A DNA stretch of 64,000 nucleotides from Pandoraea pneumonica (GCF_902459645.1 NZ_CABPSK010000001.1:1240001-1304000), one strand, 5' to 3'. Shown: positions 1-11,944, counted from the first letter of the stretch. Program-made: numbers and translations. The notes: generated by a model from the sequence alone, not told the origin.

Positions 1-301
1 CTTCCCGGCTGCCTTCGTTGCGAACTTTATCGACACGCCGCTGACGGGCGAGCTTCGGATCGGCCTTGAGCGGACGGTAAATCTCCACACGATCCCCGGA
101 GTGCACCGCGGCATCGAGCGCGCGCACTTTGCCGAACACACCGGCTTTCATGCGCGAGAGATCCAACTCGGGGAATTTTTGCAGCAGACCGCTGCGCTCG
201 ATGGCCTCGCCCACCGTCGCGCCCTGCGGCAACGTCAGCGCAACGATCGTTTGCGCATTGGGCAGCGCGTAGCAAACTTCGACGGAGAGCTCAGCTGACA
301 T
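1..301 (-). CDS. rnfH: RnfH family (PasI-like) ubiquitin-like-fold protein, 3' end cut by window edge
   Basis: The frame reads from ATG at 301 down to base 1 without a stop, giving about 100 residues beginning MSAELSVEVCYALPNAQ. The motif RMKAGVFGKVRALDAAVHSG followed by DRVEIYRPLKADPK is the characteristic RnfH/UPF0125 block with a beta-grasp fold. The family sits next to ratA in most proteobacteria and has been called PasI, the proposed antitoxin partner; its biochemical role is not settled. Its ATG overlaps the last 11 bases of ratA, so translation is probably coupled. The family is usually about 90-110 residues, so only a few C-terminal residues are likely to be missing. Confidence 0.88.
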   Translation of the reverse strand, partial: MSAELSVEVCYALPNAQTIVALTLPQGATVGEAIERSGLLQKFPELDLSRMKAGVFGKVRALDAAVHSGDRVEIYRPLKADPKLARQRRVDKVRNEGSRE

Positions 302-725
302 AAACCGCCTCCGCGCGTTTGACGAAAGCGTCGACGAAGGTGTTCGCGATATGGCTGAAGACAGGGCCGATGACCTTTTCGAGCAGGAAATTCGCAAACT
401 CGTAGTGCAAACCGAACTCGATCTTGCAGGCGTTCTCGCGCAGCGGCGTGAATTTCCACGTCCCGTGAAAACGCTTGAAAGGCCCCTCGACGAAGGTCAT
501 CTGAATGGAGTGCGGACGCTCCTGAATATTGCGCGTCGCGAATGAGTGCTTGAGCCCCTTGAAGTCGATGATCAGCGACGCCTCCATGCTGTGCTCGTCC
601 TGATGCCGAATGTCGACACCGCCGCACCAAGGCAGAAATTTGGGGTAATCGGCGACATTGGTCACCAGATCGTACATTTGCTCGGCAGAGAAATGCACGA
701 GAACGGTTTTGCTGACTTCGGCCAT
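291..725 (-). CDS. ratA: RatA-type START/polyketide cyclase-fold protein
   Basis: 144 residues of the SRPBCC/Coq10-START fold. The N-terminus MAEVSKTVLVHFSAEQMYDL is followed by VADYPKFLPWCGG, the YPxFLPWC signature of the RatA/Coq10 family. Known members bind a hydrophobic ligand; E. coli RatA has been reported to bind 50S subunits and block 70S assembly, and the ubiquinone-chaperone Coq10 is homologous. The sequence alone does not say which role applies here. It forms a two-gene unit with the overlapping rnfH gene and is divergent from smpB, the usual proteobacterial arrangement. Confidence 0.92.
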   Translation of the reverse strand: MAEVSKTVLVHFSAEQMYDLVTNVADYPKFLPWCGGVDIRHQDEHSMEASLIIDFKGLKHSFATRNIQERPHSIQMTFVEGPFKRFHGTWKFTPLRENACKIEFGLHYEFANFLLEKVIGPVFSHIANTFVDAFVKRAEAVYVS

Positions 726-824
726 CGTCTGTCGGGCAAGGTGTGCGTATGCGCGAAGCGTATCGAATCAAAATCAGAATCGGTACGTATGCGTCGTGGG
801 CCGCCCCTCGCCGAGACTCTTTGT

Positions 825-830
825 TAAAAT
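825..830 (+). promoter_or_regulatory. Candidate -10 box for smpB
   Basis: TAAAAT lies 58 bases before the smpB start and is followed at once by a CGC discriminator. It forms half of a TAAAAT-CGCT-ATTTTA inverted repeat (825-840). No convincing -35 hexamer is visible 16-18 bases upstream, so this rests on the -10 match and position only. Confidence 0.35.
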
Positions 831-887
831 CGCTATTTTACCCGAGCCCGACTCACCGAGTCCGACCAAGTTACCCGCCAAGGATCC

Positions 888-1346
888 ATGAGCATCATTG
901 ACAACAAGAAAGCCTTCTTCGACTACTTCATCGAGGAGCGATACGAAGCCGGGATCGTGCTCGAAGGATGGGAAGTCAAGGCGATTCGCGCCGGGCGGGC
1001 GCAGATCAAGGAAGGCTACGTCGTCGTCAAGCACGGCGAAATCTTTTTGATCGGGGCCAACATCAGCCCGTTACAGACGGCCTCCACGCACATCAAGCCC
1101 GACCCCGTTCGCACGCGCAAACTCCTGCTCAAAGCCGACGAGATCAAGAAACTCATCGGCAAAGTCGAGCAGCGCGGCTACACGCTCGTGCCCCTGAACT
1201 TTCACTACAGCAAAGGTCTCGTGAAATGCGAGATCGGACTGGGCAAGGGCAAGAAGCAGCACGACAAGCGCGAGACCGAGAAGCAGCGCGACTGGGATCG
1301 CGAGAAAGCCCGCCTGATGCGTACGCCGACGCCTGCGCGCGATTGA
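888..1346 (+). CDS. smpB: SsrA-binding protein SmpB
   Basis: 152 residues. SmpB binds tmRNA and carries it to stalled ribosomes for trans-translation. The family core is clear: [20 protein letters not shown], then [31 protein letters not shown]-like and [20 protein letters not shown], ending in the basic tail [14 protein letters not shown] that enters the decoding centre. An AAGGA Shine-Dalgarno lies five bases before the ATG. The length is typical. The gene is divergent from ratA and is followed by a perfect palindromic terminator. Confidence 0.98.
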   Translation: MSIIDNKKAFFDYFIEERYEAGIVLEGWEVKAIRAGRAQIKEGYVVVKHGEIFLIGANISPLQTASTHIKPDPVRTRKLLLKADEIKKLIGKVEQRGYTLVPLNFHYSKGLVKCEIGLGKGKKQHDKRETEKQRDWDREKARLMRTPTPARD

Positions 1347-1388
1347 GCAAGACCCCGCCCCCTTCTGCGAAAACATCCGCACCAAAGA

Positions 1389-1412
1389 AAAACGGCCCCT
1401 AGGGGCCGTTTT
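1389..1412. terminator. Bidirectional intrinsic terminator between smpB and qmcA
   Basis: A perfect 24-base palindrome (12-bp arms, AAAACGGCCCCT and its complement) lies 42 bases after the smpB stop. It is T-rich on the plus side and A-rich on the other, so it can end transcripts from both convergent genes. Confidence 0.9.
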
Positions 1413-1472
1413 CGTTTTCACTCGCGTGCGCGTATCAGCGTATGTGAGCGTCCCAGCATGTGACGGTGAAAA

Positions 1473-2486
1473 TCAGCGGCGAACGTTGGAGCCGCCAAAG
1501 CCCGCGACCCCGCCCGAACCACCCGAACCGCTAGCGCCACCGCTGCCACCCGAGCCACCGGTCGTGCCGCCTTCTGTACCACGCACGATCTTGAGCGCCG
1601 ACGCGATCATGCCGCTCATGTCCGTGAGGTTGCCCGGCACGATCAACGTGTTGTTGGTCTTGGCGAGTTTGCTGAAGGCGTCGACGTATTGCTCGGCCAC
1701 CTTGAGGTTCACCGCTTCCATCCCCCCCTGCGTCTGAATGGCCGTCGCAATCTTGTGGATGGCTTCGGCATTGGCCTCGGCCACCGCGAGAATTGCCGAC
1801 GCTTCACCCTGCGCCTGATTGATCGCGGCCTGCCGCTCGCCTTCCGACTTCTGAATGGCCGCTTCCCGTGCGCCCGAAGCGAGGTTGATCTGCTCCTGCT
1901 TCTTACCTTCCGACGCCGCAATCAGCGCGCGCTTTTCACGCTCTGCCGTGATCTGCGCCTGCATGGCGTGCAGAATTTCCTTAGGCGGAGTGAGATCTTT
2001 GATCTCGTAACGCAGCACCTTCACACCCCAGTTGGACGCCGCTTCATCCAGCGCATTGACCACGCTGTGATTGATGTACTCACGCTCTTCGAACGTCTTA
2101 TCGAGCTCCAGCTTACCGACCACGCTACGCAGCGTCGTCTGCGCGAGCTGGGTAATGGCGACGATGAAGTTGCTCGACCCGTACGACGCCTTCATCGGAT
2201 CCGTCACCTGGAAATACAAAATGCCGTCGACCTGCAACTGCGTGTTGTCCTTGGTGATACAAATCTGGCTCGGCACATCGAGCGGAATTTCCTTGAGCAA
2301 ATGCTTATACGCCACGCGATCGACGAACGGCACGACGATCGACAAGCCCGGCGTGAGCGTGGCGTGATACTTCCCGAGACGCTCGACCACCCATGCGTGC
2401 TGTTGCGGCACGATCTTGATCGAGCGCGCCGCGATGATGACCGCAATGATGAACAGAATGAACGCGACGTTGGATAGAGCGAACAT
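1473..2486 (-). CDS. qmcA: SPFH/band-7 membrane protein (QmcA, paraslipin/stomatin-like)
   Basis: 337 residues from ATG 2486, chosen because AGGGGA precedes it at good spacing; a further upstream in-frame ATG has none. One N-terminal membrane segment (FILFIIAVIIAARSIKIV) leads into the band-7/SPFH domain (about 25-200: PQQHAWVVERLGKYHATLTPG, TVGKLELDKTFEERE, WGVKVLRYEIKDLTPP). A charged coiled coil rich in Glu/Ala follows (about 200-265). The last 35 residues are almost pure Gly/Ser (GGSGGSGGASGSGGSGG), an unstructured tail. Homologues form large oligomeric rings in the inner membrane and scaffold membrane microdomains. The nfeD gene directly upstream encodes the usual partner. Confidence 0.93.
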   Translation of the reverse strand: MFALSNVAFILFIIAVIIAARSIKIVPQQHAWVVERLGKYHATLTPGLSIVVPFVDRVAYKHLLKEIPLDVPSQICITKDNTQLQVDGILYFQVTDPMKASYGSSNFIVAITQLAQTTLRSVVGKLELDKTFEEREYINHSVVNALDEAASNWGVKVLRYEIKDLTPPKEILHAMQAQITAEREKRALIAASEGKKQEQINLASGAREAAIQKSEGERQAAINQAQGEASAILAVAEANAEAIHKIATAIQTQGGMEAVNLKVAEQYVDAFSKLAKTNNTLIVPGNLTDMSGMIASALKIVRGTEGGTTGGSGGSGGASGSGGSGGVAGFGGSNVRR

Positions 2487-2609
2487 GGTTTCCCCTGAAG
2501 CGCCGGCGGACACTGCCGGCTAGTTCCCCGTTACCCGTAAACACGGGGCGTGTATCGTACCGGTCAACGCAGCGTTTGCTGCCGCAAGCCAGTAAAACAA
2601 CGATTTTTC

Positions 2610-3044
2610 CTACGCGACTTCGTGCACGACGAACAATCGGCTGCCACGCACTTCGCGAATCACAAACCAACCCGCGCTCGCCGCTTCTCCCGGCAACAAC
2701 TCGACATCCCACTCCGCGCCACGGTATTTCGTGCGTGCACTGCCATCGGCTTGCCAAGCTTCGACATGAAGCCGCTGCCCGATATCCAGATTCGCATTCG
2801 GATCGGCCGTCACATCCACCTTGATACGGCGCCGCCCGAACTTACTCCGCCGCAACAGCCACACCGCTACCGCCGCGACCACGGCCGCCGCCACCAACTG
2901 CCCCGGCCAACTGACACCCAGCAACGCGGCAATGCCGCCCGCGAACATGCCAAGCGCGACCATCAATAGATAGAACGTGCCGCTGGCAAGCTCCAGTACC
3001 ACCGTCAATCCGGCAACGCCGAACCACAGCCAAGCCTGCTCCAT
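2610..3044 (-). CDS. NfeD-like C-terminal OB-fold membrane protein
   Basis: 144 residues. Two hydrophobic stretches (about 5-35 and 45-64) are followed by an RRSKFGRR charged turn and a soluble C-terminal OB-like domain (about 75-144: DIGQRLHVEAWQADG, YRGAEWDVELL, FVIREVRGSRLFV). This is the short NfeD1b type, without the long ClpP-like protease domain. Family members are almost always co-transcribed with a stomatin/SPFH gene, as here with qmcA 123 bases downstream on the same strand. The pair is thought to organise membrane microdomains; the exact function is unknown. Confidence 0.88.
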   Translation of the reverse strand: MEQAWLWFGVAGLTVVLELASGTFYLLMVALGMFAGGIAALLGVSWPGQLVAAAVVAAVAVWLLRRSKFGRRRIKVDVTADPNANLDIGQRLHVEAWQADGSARTKYRGAEWDVELLPGEAASAGWFVIREVRGSRLFVVHEVA

Positions 3045-3064
3045 TGTTATTCCCCAAAAAGCAA

Positions 3065-3089
3065 AAACCCCGGTGTATTACCGGGGTTT
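3065..3089 (-). terminator. Intrinsic terminator of ppsA
   Basis: Nine-base arms AAACCCCGG / CCGGGGTTT around a seven-base loop. On the minus strand the hairpin runs into TTTTTGC. It lies about 100 bases past the ppsA stop and just before nfeD, separating the two same-strand units. Confidence 0.85.
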
Positions 3090-3191
3090 ATAGCATGAAA
3101 CCGTGGCAATCAGCGCACGTGTCCCATGGGGCTCGCAAGCTTTTGGGAGCCGTCCGACGCGAGCGCCGGACGCCACCCAATTCGGCCGTAA

Positions 3192-5582
<2,391 letters not shown>

Positions 5583-5646
5583 AAAAGCCCCTAAGGTAAG
5601 AAAAAAAATTCTCGGCGAATCGGCTGGGACTAACATCGGCCGACTG

Positions 5647-5669
5647 ACCTGTTGGATAAGAAATCGCGC
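5647..5669 (-). promoter_or_regulatory. Mirror-image site 1 in the ppsA/ppsR spacer
   Basis: Read on the minus strand, this 23-base element has the core CTTATCCAACA and matches the plus-strand element at 5781-5803 at 20 of 23 positions. It lies 65 bases before the ppsA start, pointing toward ppsA. The function is inferred: an operator or activator site used in both directions. No known regulator was recognised. Confidence 0.5.
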
Positions 5670-5780
5670 CTTGGCGATGTCGAGGACCAGGGGCTAGCTC
5701 CCCAACAACTTGCCCAAACCACCCGAACTTCCCGGAGCGCCGCATCGGGCGGGCTTCTGACGGGGGTTCGCGCGATGGCC

Positions 5781-5803
5781 GCGCAATTGCTTATCCAACA
5801 AGT
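5781..5803 (+). promoter_or_regulatory. Mirror-image site 2 in the ppsA/ppsR spacer
   Basis: This is the plus-strand partner of the element at 5647-5669, with the same CTTATCCAACA core, and points toward ppsR 45 bases away. It overlaps a weak promoter-like pair, TTGCTT (5787-5792) and TATTCT (5810-5815), 17 bases apart, so a protein bound here could control ppsR initiation. Confidence 0.5.
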
Positions 5804-5847
5804 TGCCGCTATTCTACCGTGCAATGCACCAATTTGCGATTCTGCGC

Positions 5848-6747
5848 ATGAGCGAAGCCTCTACTCCCCCGAATTCCCCCGCAAGCCCCGCCGTTGCTGC
5901 CGATACGTCTGCCGCAGCAGCCAAGCCCGTGAACATCCGTCCGGTCTTTATCGTGTCCGACGGCACGGGCATTACGGCGGAAACCTTCGCGCATTCGATC
6001 CTGGCGCAGTTCGAGATGCGTTTTCGTCAGATTCGCGTGCCGTTCGTGGATTCCGTCGATAAAGCCTATGAAACGGCGCAACGGATCAATGAAATGTATC
6101 GGGTCGACAATGTTCGCCCGATTATCTTCAGCACGCTGGTCGACGCGCGGGCCAACGAGATTCTGCGCAACACGCAGGGCGTGATTCTCGACATGTTCCA
6201 GACGTTCATCGAACCGCTCGAACACGAACTCGGCCTTAAGTCGATGCACGCCATCGGCCGCGTGCACCAGAACGCAGACAGCGAAGCGTACAAGAACCGG
6301 ATCGAAGCGGTGAATTTCTCGCTGGCGCACGACGACGGGCAGTCCAACAAGAATCTGAAGAGCGCCGACGTGATCCTCGTGGGCGTATCGCGCAGCGGCA
6401 AGACGCCGACCACGCTGTATCTCGCCATGCAGTACGGCGTGAAGGCGGCCAACTACCCGCTCATTCCCGAAGACTTCGAGCGCGAGAAACTGCCCTCCAC
6501 GCTCGACCAGTTCAAGGACAAGATCTTCGGGCTGTCGATCGACCCGCAGCGCCTGTCGGAAATTCGTAACGAGCGTCGTCCCGGCAGCAAGTACGCCTCG
6601 CTGGAAAACTGCCGTTACGAAGTCAACGAAGCCGAAGCGATGATGCGTCGCGAAGGCATCAAATGGCTGTCGTCGACGCATAAGTCGATCGAAGAAATCG
6701 CGACCACGATTCTTCAGGAAATCAAGCTGGAACGCGACGTGTATTGA
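5848..6747 (+). CDS. ppsR: PEP synthase regulatory protein (kinase/pyrophosphorylase, DUF299)
   Basis: 299 residues from ATG 5848. Starts at 5803 (TTG) and 5824 (ATG) are also open, and none has a clear Shine-Dalgarno, so the start is uncertain by 8-15 residues. The bifunctional enzyme inactivates PEP synthase by ADP-dependent phosphorylation of a Thr next to the catalytic His and reactivates it by phosphorolysis. PVFIVSDGTGITAETFAHSI is the family N-terminal signature, and VGVSRSGKTPTTLYLA (about 178-193) is the P-loop. The first 30 residues are Ala/Pro/Ser-rich and probably disordered. It is divergent from its target ppsA and followed by a strong terminator. Confidence 0.96.
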   Translation: MSEASTPPNSPASPAVAADTSAAAAKPVNIRPVFIVSDGTGITAETFAHSILAQFEMRFRQIRVPFVDSVDKAYETAQRINEMYRVDNVRPIIFSTLVDARANEILRNTQGVILDMFQTFIEPLEHELGLKSMHAIGRVHQNADSEAYKNRIEAVNFSLAHDDGQSNKNLKSADVILVGVSRSGKTPTTLYLAMQYGVKAANYPLIPEDFEREKLPSTLDQFKDKIFGLSIDPQRLSEIRNERRPGSKYASLENCRYEVNEAEAMMRREGIKWLSSTHKSIEEIATTILQEIKLERDVY

Positions 6748-6771
6748 TCGAACGTTGCAGCCAAGCGTGAA

Positions 6772-6805
6772 AAAGGGACGCTCAGTGAAACACTGGCGTC
6801 CCTTT
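6772..6805 (+). terminator. Intrinsic terminator of ppsR
   Basis: A long stem: AAAGGGACGC pairs with GCGTCCCTTT and continues as CAGTG/CACTG with one bulged T and an AAA loop. A GTTTTT tract follows. It lies 25 bases past the ppsR stop, and the mirror side can also end the convergent minus-strand unit. Confidence 0.9.
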
Positions 6806-6855
6806 GTTTTTGGCGGCACGACTTGCGTCAGTCCGCGCGTGCCACGCGCCACACC

Positions 6856-7635
6856 TTAATCCAACCGCTGACGCACCGCCTCGAAAAGGCAGACGGCGGC
6901 GCAAGCAGCCACGTTGAGTGACTCCATGCCACCCGGTTGCGGAATGCGCACCGGCGTCTGCACGCGCGAGAGCCAGTGCGGCGACACGCCCGCGCCTTCA
7001 TTACCGAAAATCCAGGCCACCGGCTGACGCAGATCCTCTTGATAAAGCGATGTCTTGGCTTGCAGGCTCGTGGCCAGCAGTGGCACCGCCAGTCGCGGTG
7101 CCAGCGAATCGGGCGTGCAGTGCTCGACGATATTGAGCGAGAAATGCGCCCCCATCCCGGCACGCAGCACCTTGCTCGACCAAGCTAGCGCGGTACCCGA
7201 CATGCAGTACACGTCGCGCACGCCAGCCGCTGCCGCGCTACGCAGAATCGAGCCGACGTTACCGGCGTCCTGCACGGCATCGAGAATCACACAATCGGCC
7301 GTTTGCGAGGCGGGCAGATGACCGCTCGGCATCTCGACCACGAACAGCAGCGGCACCCCATTCACAAGCGTCGAGAGCGGCTCGAACAACGCGTGCGGCA
7401 GGCACACCCGGCGATCCGGTTCAACACGCGCCCAAATCGCGGCAACTTCGTCGTTATCGAGTGCCTGCTCTGCCGCCACGCAAACCAGAGGTTGCCCCAG
7501 AGCGTCGAGATAGGCGTCGGCCAGATGCACGCCTTCGAGCAGCGTCTGCCCGAGCTTGCGGCGCTGCTGATTCGACTGCGCGAGCAGCTTGAGCCGTTTG
7601 TAGAACGGGTTGTCTTTGGAACTGATCAGTTTCAT
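6856..7635 (-). CDS. TrmH/SpoU-family RNA 2'-O-methyltransferase
   Basis: 259 residues. The N-terminal substrate-binding part ([20 protein letters not shown]...[14 protein letters not shown]) precedes a SPOUT domain. Its three motifs are complete: [31 protein letters not shown] and [20 protein letters not shown]. The trefoil-knot enzymes use SAM to methylate a ribose in 23S rRNA or tRNA. The sequence does not tell which nucleotide is modified, so an rlmB-type name is not assigned. Its ATG overlaps the rnhB stop by four bases (ATGA), making it the last gene of the long envelope/translation operon. Confidence 0.9.
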   Translation of the reverse strand: MKLISSKDNPFYKRLKLLAQSNQQRRKLGQTLLEGVHLADAYLDALGQPLVCVAAEQALDNDEVAAIWARVEPDRRVCLPHALFEPLSTLVNGVPLLFVVEMPSGHLPASQTADCVILDAVQDAGNVGSILRSAAAAGVRDVYCMSGTALAWSSKVLRAGMGAHFSLNIVEHCTPDSLAPRLAVPLLATSLQAKTSLYQEDLRQPVAWIFGNEGAGVSPHWLSRVQTPVRIPQPGGMESLNVAACAAVCLFEAVRQRLD

Positions 7636-8393
7636 GACGAACGGGCCATGCGTGAGACCGTGAGCGTGCCGAACAACGCAAATGCCTCACGCACCGGCGC
7701 AAACGACTGGCGGTGGTGCGGGCTCGGCCCGTGCGTGCGCAGGGCTTCGAGATGACGTGGCGTGCCGTATCCCGCATGCACGTCGAAGCCGTACTGCGGA
7801 AATTCCTCATGCAGCGCCACTAGCTGACGGTCGCGCGTGACCTTGGCAAGAATCGACGCAGCGGAAATCGCGGGCACTTTGTCGTCACCCTTGATGATCG
7901 CCTCGGACCGCATCGGCAAGACCGGGCAACGGTTGCCGTCGATGAGTGCCAGCGTCGGCACACGCGGCAGGCCGTTCACCGCGCGCTGCATCGCGAGCAT
8001 GGTCGCGTGCAGAATGTTCAGCGAATCGATCTCGGCAACACTGGCTTCGGCGATGTGATACGCCAACGCGCATTCAATAATCTCGTCGTACAGCGCTTCA
8101 CGGCGTTTTGCGGTGAGCTTCTTCGAGTCGGCCAGTCCTTTGATCGGACGAGACGGATCGAGAATCACGGCGGCAGTCACCACCGGCCCTGCCAGCGGAC
8201 CGCGCCCCACCTCATCGACACCGCAGGTCAGGTCTTCAGCAGCATCGGCAAACAGGTCGAAGGCCATCTGCGGCACCGGCGCCTTAGATGCACGCGTACG
8301 CGGCTTGGCAACCGACGACGGTACATCGCCCACCCCCTGCCCCCGCGTGGCGCCACGGCTCGTTCGGCCCGTGCGGGCGACGTCTTCGCTCAT
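7632..8393 (-). CDS. rnhB: Ribonuclease HII
   Basis: 253 residues. It cleaves the RNA strand of RNA/DNA hybrids and removes misincorporated ribonucleotides. The catalytic core starts near residue 55: [20 protein letters not shown] holds the DEVGRG metal site, followed by [13 protein letters not shown], the ALIDGN Asp and [21 protein letters not shown]. Compared with typical enzymes of about 200-215 residues, it carries about 45 extra N-terminal residues rich in Arg, Thr and Ser ([18 protein letters not shown]). A shorter start is possible, but ATG 8393 overlaps the lpxB stop in the coupled ATGA manner. The lpxA-lpxB-rnhB order is standard. Confidence 0.95.
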   Translation of the reverse strand: MSEDVARTGRTSRGATRGQGVGDVPSSVAKPRTRASKAPVPQMAFDLFADAAEDLTCGVDEVGRGPLAGPVVTAAVILDPSRPIKGLADSKKLTAKRREALYDEIIECALAYHIAEASVAEIDSLNILHATMLAMQRAVNGLPRVPTLALIDGNRCPVLPMRSEAIIKGDDKVPAISAASILAKVTRDRQLVALHEEFPQYGFDVHAGYGTPRHLEALRTHGPSPHHRQSFAPVREAFALFGTLTVSRMARSS

Positions 8394-9565
8394 AGTCGCC
8401 CCTTTTCGCGCAACACACGCTCGATCACTTCCGCCGAACGCTCGGCCGTGTTCTGGCGCAATTGCTCGTGAATTTTGGTGAAACGCGCCTGCAACGACTC
8501 GCGCAATTCAGGGTCGGTCAGTTGCTTCCACACGGCATCGGCCAGCGCTTCTGGCGTGGCGAAATGCTGCAACAACTCCGGCACGACAAACTCGCCCGAG
8601 AGAATGTTGGGCAAGCCCACATACGGCAGATAGCCCTGACGCTTCATGATCTGCGCCGTGAGCCAAGGCACCTTGTACGAAATCACCATCGGCTTCTTGT
8701 ACAGCGCCGCTTCGAGCGTGGCCGTCCCGCTGGCGAGCAGCACGCTGTCCGAGGCTTCAAGCGCCAGCGGCGCCTTGCCGTCGGTTACCGTGAGATTCAG
8801 ATCGCTGTGCGCGTCGAAGATCGGCTTCATCATCGTGCGCAGGCGCGGCGTCGCTGCCGGCAGCACGAAGCGAATCGAGGGATCGCGCTGGGCAAGCAAA
8901 CGCATCGCGGCGAAGAACACCGGCGCGAGCCGCTGCACTTCCGACGTCCGGCTGCCCGGCAGAATCGCGACGACGGGGGCATCTCCCGCAAGACCAAGTT
9001 TCGCGCGGGCACCGGCAACGTCCGGCACCATCGGAATCTTGTCGGCCATCGGGTGACCGACAAAGGTCGCGTCGATACCTGCCCGGTGGTAAATCTCCGG
9101 CTCGAACGGAAACAGGCAAAGCATGTGATCGACCGCACGCTTGATCTTCTTGATGCGGCCACCGCGCCACGCCCAGATCGACGGGCTCACGAAGTGAATC
9201 GTCGGCACACCGGCTTCGCGCAGCTTGATTTCGAGATCGAAGTTGAAATCGGGGGCATCGAAACCGACGAACGCCATCGGCTTGTCTGCCAGCCAATGCT
9301 CGCGCAGTTGCTTACGAATCGAGAGAATTTCGCGCAGATGCTTGATGACTTCCACGTACCCCATGACCGACAGCTTGTCGATCGGCCAATAGGCGTTAAA
9401 GCCCTCTTCGGCCATATGCGGGCCACCGACACCTGCATACGCGATGTCGGCGGGAAGTCTCTGCTTGAGACCGGCAAGCACGTTGCCGGCAATGAGATCG
9501 CCAGACAACTCCCCGGCCACCATCGCCAGGGTTCGCTGGCCGGTACCGGGAAGGGTCGGCGGCAT
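8390..9565 (-). CDS. lpxB: Lipid-A-disaccharide synthase
   Basis: 391 residues. A GT19 glycosyltransferase that joins UDP-2,3-diacylglucosamine to lipid X to form the beta-1,6-linked disaccharide of lipid A, at the cytoplasmic face of the inner membrane. The family N-terminal block [20 protein letters not shown] is present, then [64 protein letters not shown] and [20 protein letters not shown]. It starts three bases after lpxA ends and overlaps rnhB by four bases. Confidence 0.98.
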   Translation of the reverse strand: MPPTLPGTGQRTLAMVAGELSGDLIAGNVLAGLKQRLPADIAYAGVGGPHMAEEGFNAYWPIDKLSVMGYVEVIKHLREILSIRKQLREHWLADKPMAFVGFDAPDFNFDLEIKLREAGVPTIHFVSPSIWAWRGGRIKKIKRAVDHMLCLFPFEPEIYHRAGIDATFVGHPMADKIPMVPDVAGARAKLGLAGDAPVVAILPGSRTSEVQRLAPVFFAAMRLLAQRDPSIRFVLPAATPRLRTMMKPIFDAHSDLNLTVTDGKAPLALEASDSVLLASGTATLEAALYKKPMVISYKVPWLTAQIMKRQGYLPYVGLPNILSGEFVVPELLQHFATPEALADAVWKQLTDPELRESLQARFTKIHEQLRQNTAERSAEVIERVLREKGRL

Positions 9566-9568
9566 AGG

Positions 9569-10384
9569 TCAGCGCACGATACCGCGCGTGCTCGTATTGA
9601 GGAAGTCCAGCAGTGCGATCACCGAGCTGTGCACATCGGCAGCTTCGGTGGCGGGCGCAGCCGCCGTATTGGCTTTGTCGAACGCGTCGATCTGCGCCTT
9701 GGCTTCGTCGAGCGTCAGGCCGCTCTTGTAGAGCAACTTGTACGCATCGCGCAGCGCCTTGATCGCATCGGCGGAGAAACCGCGGCGGCGCAACCCTTCG
9801 ACGTTGATGCCGTAAGGCACCGCGCGATCGCCCGAGGCAATCACGAACGGCGGCACGTCCTGCACGAGGACCGACGCGCCACCGACCATCGAATGCGCAC
9901 CGATGCGCACGAACTGATGCACGCCGGTCATGCCGCCGATGATGGCCCAATCGCCAACATGGACGTGCCCTGCCAACTGCGCATTGCTCGAGAACACCGT
10001 GTGGTTGGCCACATGGCAATCGTGTGCGATATGCACGTAAGCCATGATCCAGTTGTCGTTACCGACGCTGGTCAGGCCACCGTCCTGCACCGTACCGGTG
10101 TGGATGGTCGTGAACTCGCGGATCGTGTTGCGATCGCCGATGATGAGCTTGGTCGGCTCACCGGCGTACTTCATGTCCTGCGGGGTACCGCCGATCGACG
10201 CGAACGGGCCGATCTTGTTGCCCTCACCCAGCGTCGTGTGACCGTCGACAATCGTGTGCGACAGGATCTGCGAACCTGCGCCGATCGTCACGTTCGGACC
10301 GACGATCGCGTACGGACCGACGACGACGTCGTCAGCCAGTTGCGCCTTGGGATCGACAACCGCGGTGGAATGAATATTCGTCAT
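9569..10384 (-). CDS. lpxA: UDP-N-acetylglucosamine O-acyltransferase
   Basis: 271 residues from ATG 10384 ([20 protein letters not shown]). It catalyses the first step of lipid A synthesis, acylating UDP-GlcNAc with hydroxyacyl-ACP. Residues 1-190 form a left-handed beta-helix of hexapeptide repeats ([20 protein letters not shown]). The catalytic His lies in the [18 protein letters not shown] region, and [20 protein letters not shown] follows. The C-terminal helical region ends with about ten more residues than the E. coli enzyme. It lies 17 bases downstream of fabZ. An upstream in-frame start exists but adds a non-homologous RRITGTET tail. Confidence 0.97.
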   Translation of the reverse strand: MTNIHSTAVVDPKAQLADDVVVGPYAIVGPNVTIGAGSQILSHTIVDGHTTLGEGNKIGPFASIGGTPQDMKYAGEPTKLIIGDRNTIREFTTIHTGTVQDGGLTSVGNDNWIMAYVHIAHDCHVANHTVFSSNAQLAGHVHVGDWAIIGGMTGVHQFVRIGAHSMVGGASVLVQDVPPFVIASGDRAVPYGINVEGLRRRGFSADAIKALRDAYKLLYKSGLTLDEAKAQIDAFDKANTAAAPATEAADVHSSVIALLDFLNTSTRGIVR

Positions 10385-10401
10385 GGACGTCTCGGTTCCG
10401 G

Positions 10402-10875
10402 TTATTCGCCGTTTTTCTTGACCATGCACATGAACTCGGCTTCCGCCGCGAGCTTGCCATCCACAAGAGCCTTGCCCTTGAACTTGTAGAAGCCGCGACG
10501 CTCATTCAGGAAGTCGACGTCCAGGATCAGTTGGTCACCCGGTTCGACCGGACGCTTGAAACGAACGTTCTCGATGCCCACGAAATAGTAGAGCGTGTTT
10601 TCGTCATGCACCGCTTCTTCCGAGAACGTGAGCAGCGCAGCAGCCTGGGCCAGCGCTTCGACGATCAGCACGCCCGGCATCACCGGACGCTGCGGATAGT
10701 GCCCCGTGAAGTACGGCTCGTTGATCGTGACGTTCTTGATGACCTTGATGTTCTTGTGCGGCTCGAGTGCGATCACGCGGTCCACCATCAGCATCGGATA
10801 CCGATGGGGCAACAACTTCATGATCTTATGGATGTCGAGCTTGCTGACGTCGATATTGGTATTGGTCTCGCTCAT
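10402..10875 (-). CDS. fabZ: 3-hydroxyacyl-ACP dehydratase FabZ
   Basis: 157 residues with a hot-dog fold. It dehydrates 3-hydroxyacyl-ACP during fatty acid elongation, competing with LpxA for the same substrate pool. The family signature [14 protein letters not shown] is followed by the catalytic His in [20 protein letters not shown], with the catalytic Glu in the same block (VEALAQAA). Then come [19 protein letters not shown] and a C-terminal [20 protein letters not shown]. It overlaps the end of lpxD by four bases. The length is typical. Confidence 0.98.
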   Translation of the reverse strand: MSETNTNIDVSKLDIHKIMKLLPHRYPMLMVDRVIALEPHKNIKVIKNVTINEPYFTGHYPQRPVMPGVLIVEALAQAAALLTFSEEAVHDENTLYYFVGIENVRFKRPVEPGDQLILDVDFLNERRGFYKFKGKALVDGKLAAEAEFMCMVKKNGE

Positions 10876-11930
10876 TTGTCTTGCAGGTCCTTGACCTTCG
10901 CTTCAAGTTGACGCACGCGGTCGCGCATCTTGTCCAGATTGCGCATGATCGCCGCGTTTTTATTCCATTCGGCGTTCGGAATTGCCGGAAATGCGCTGGT
11001 ATACGTGCCCGGGCCCGGAATCGACTTCGACACGCCCGATTTGGCCGTGACGATGACTTTGTCGCCGATGGTCACGTGACCCGCGACACCCACCGCCCCG
11101 CCCAGCATGCAGAACTTACCGATGGTACTGCTACCGGCAATGCCCGTGCAGGCGGCAATGACGGTATAGGCACCGACGCGCACGTTGTGCGCAATCTGCA
11201 CCTGATTGTCGATCTTGCAACCGCGCTCGATCACCGTATCGGCCATCGCGCCACGGTCGATCGAAGTCGATGCGCCAATTTCGACGTCGTCTTCGATCAC
11301 CGCACGGCCCACTTGCGGAATCTTCACCCACTCGCCGCCAGCGGCAGAAAAGTCGGGTGCAAAACCAAAGCCGTCCGAACCAATCACCGCACCTGCGTGA
11401 ATGACGCAACGCGCGCCGATCACGCTCGTGTGGTACAGCGTGGCGTTCGGATAGACGAGAACATCGTCGCCCAGCGTCGTGCCACGGCCAACGAACACGT
11501 TCGCCACCAGCCGCACGCGCTCGCCGAGACGGGCACCAGCTTCGATCACGACATTCGGCCCGATCACGCAGGATGCGGGCACCACGGCCGACGGATCGAC
11601 CACGGCGCTCGGGTGAATCCCTGCCGCCGGTGCAGGCGCCGCCGCGTCCGCGAACATCTGCGCCACGCGCGCGAAGTAAGCGTAAGGGTTAGGCGCAATG
11701 ATCCACGCACGGCCGTCGTGCGACGGCAGTTTGTCGAAATCGGCTTGGGAGAGAATGACGGCCGCCGCGCCCGAATCGGGCACTTCGGCGAGATATTTCG
11801 GATTGGACAGAAACGCGAGGTCGCGCGCGCCGGCACGATCGAGCGGCGCCAGACCTGCGACGGTCACCTCGCCGTCACCGACGAGATTGCCGCCGAAGCG
11901 GGCGACCAACTGAGCGAGCGTGACCGACAT
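10872..11930 (-). CDS. lpxD: UDP-3-O-acylglucosamine N-acyltransferase
   Basis: 352 residues from ATG 11930 ([18 protein letters not shown]). It adds the N-linked hydroxyacyl chain in lipid A synthesis. The N-terminal uridine-binding domain (about 1-100, with [13 protein letters not shown]) is followed by a hexapeptide beta-helix ([20 protein letters not shown]) with the catalytic His in [17 protein letters not shown]. The C-terminal helix ([20 protein letters not shown]) binds ACP. A GTG at 11948 overlaps the skp stop as GTGA and would add six residues (M-T-G-A-R-S). Neither start has a clear Shine-Dalgarno, so the 5' end is uncertain. Confidence 0.96.
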   Translation of the reverse strand: MSVTLAQLVARFGGNLVGDGEVTVAGLAPLDRAGARDLAFLSNPKYLAEVPDSGAAAVILSQADFDKLPSHDGRAWIIAPNPYAYFARVAQMFADAAAPAPAAGIHPSAVVDPSAVVPASCVIGPNVVIEAGARLGERVRLVANVFVGRGTTLGDDVLVYPNATLYHTSVIGARCVIHAGAVIGSDGFGFAPDFSAAGGEWVKIPQVGRAVIEDDVEIGASTSIDRGAMADTVIERGCKIDNQVQIAHNVRVGAYTVIAACTGIAGSSTIGKFCMLGGAVGVAGHVTIGDKVIVTAKSGVSKSIPGPGTYTSAFPAIPNAEWNKNAAIMRNLDKMRDRVRQLEAKVKDLQDK

Positions 11931-11944
11931 GGAGCGCGCGCCCG

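Noticed and set aside
8462-10489. A 675-codon plus-strand open frame over lpxB and lpxA
   Set aside because: It spans two intact conserved genes on the other strand and crosses their boundary; the composition is that of a shadow.
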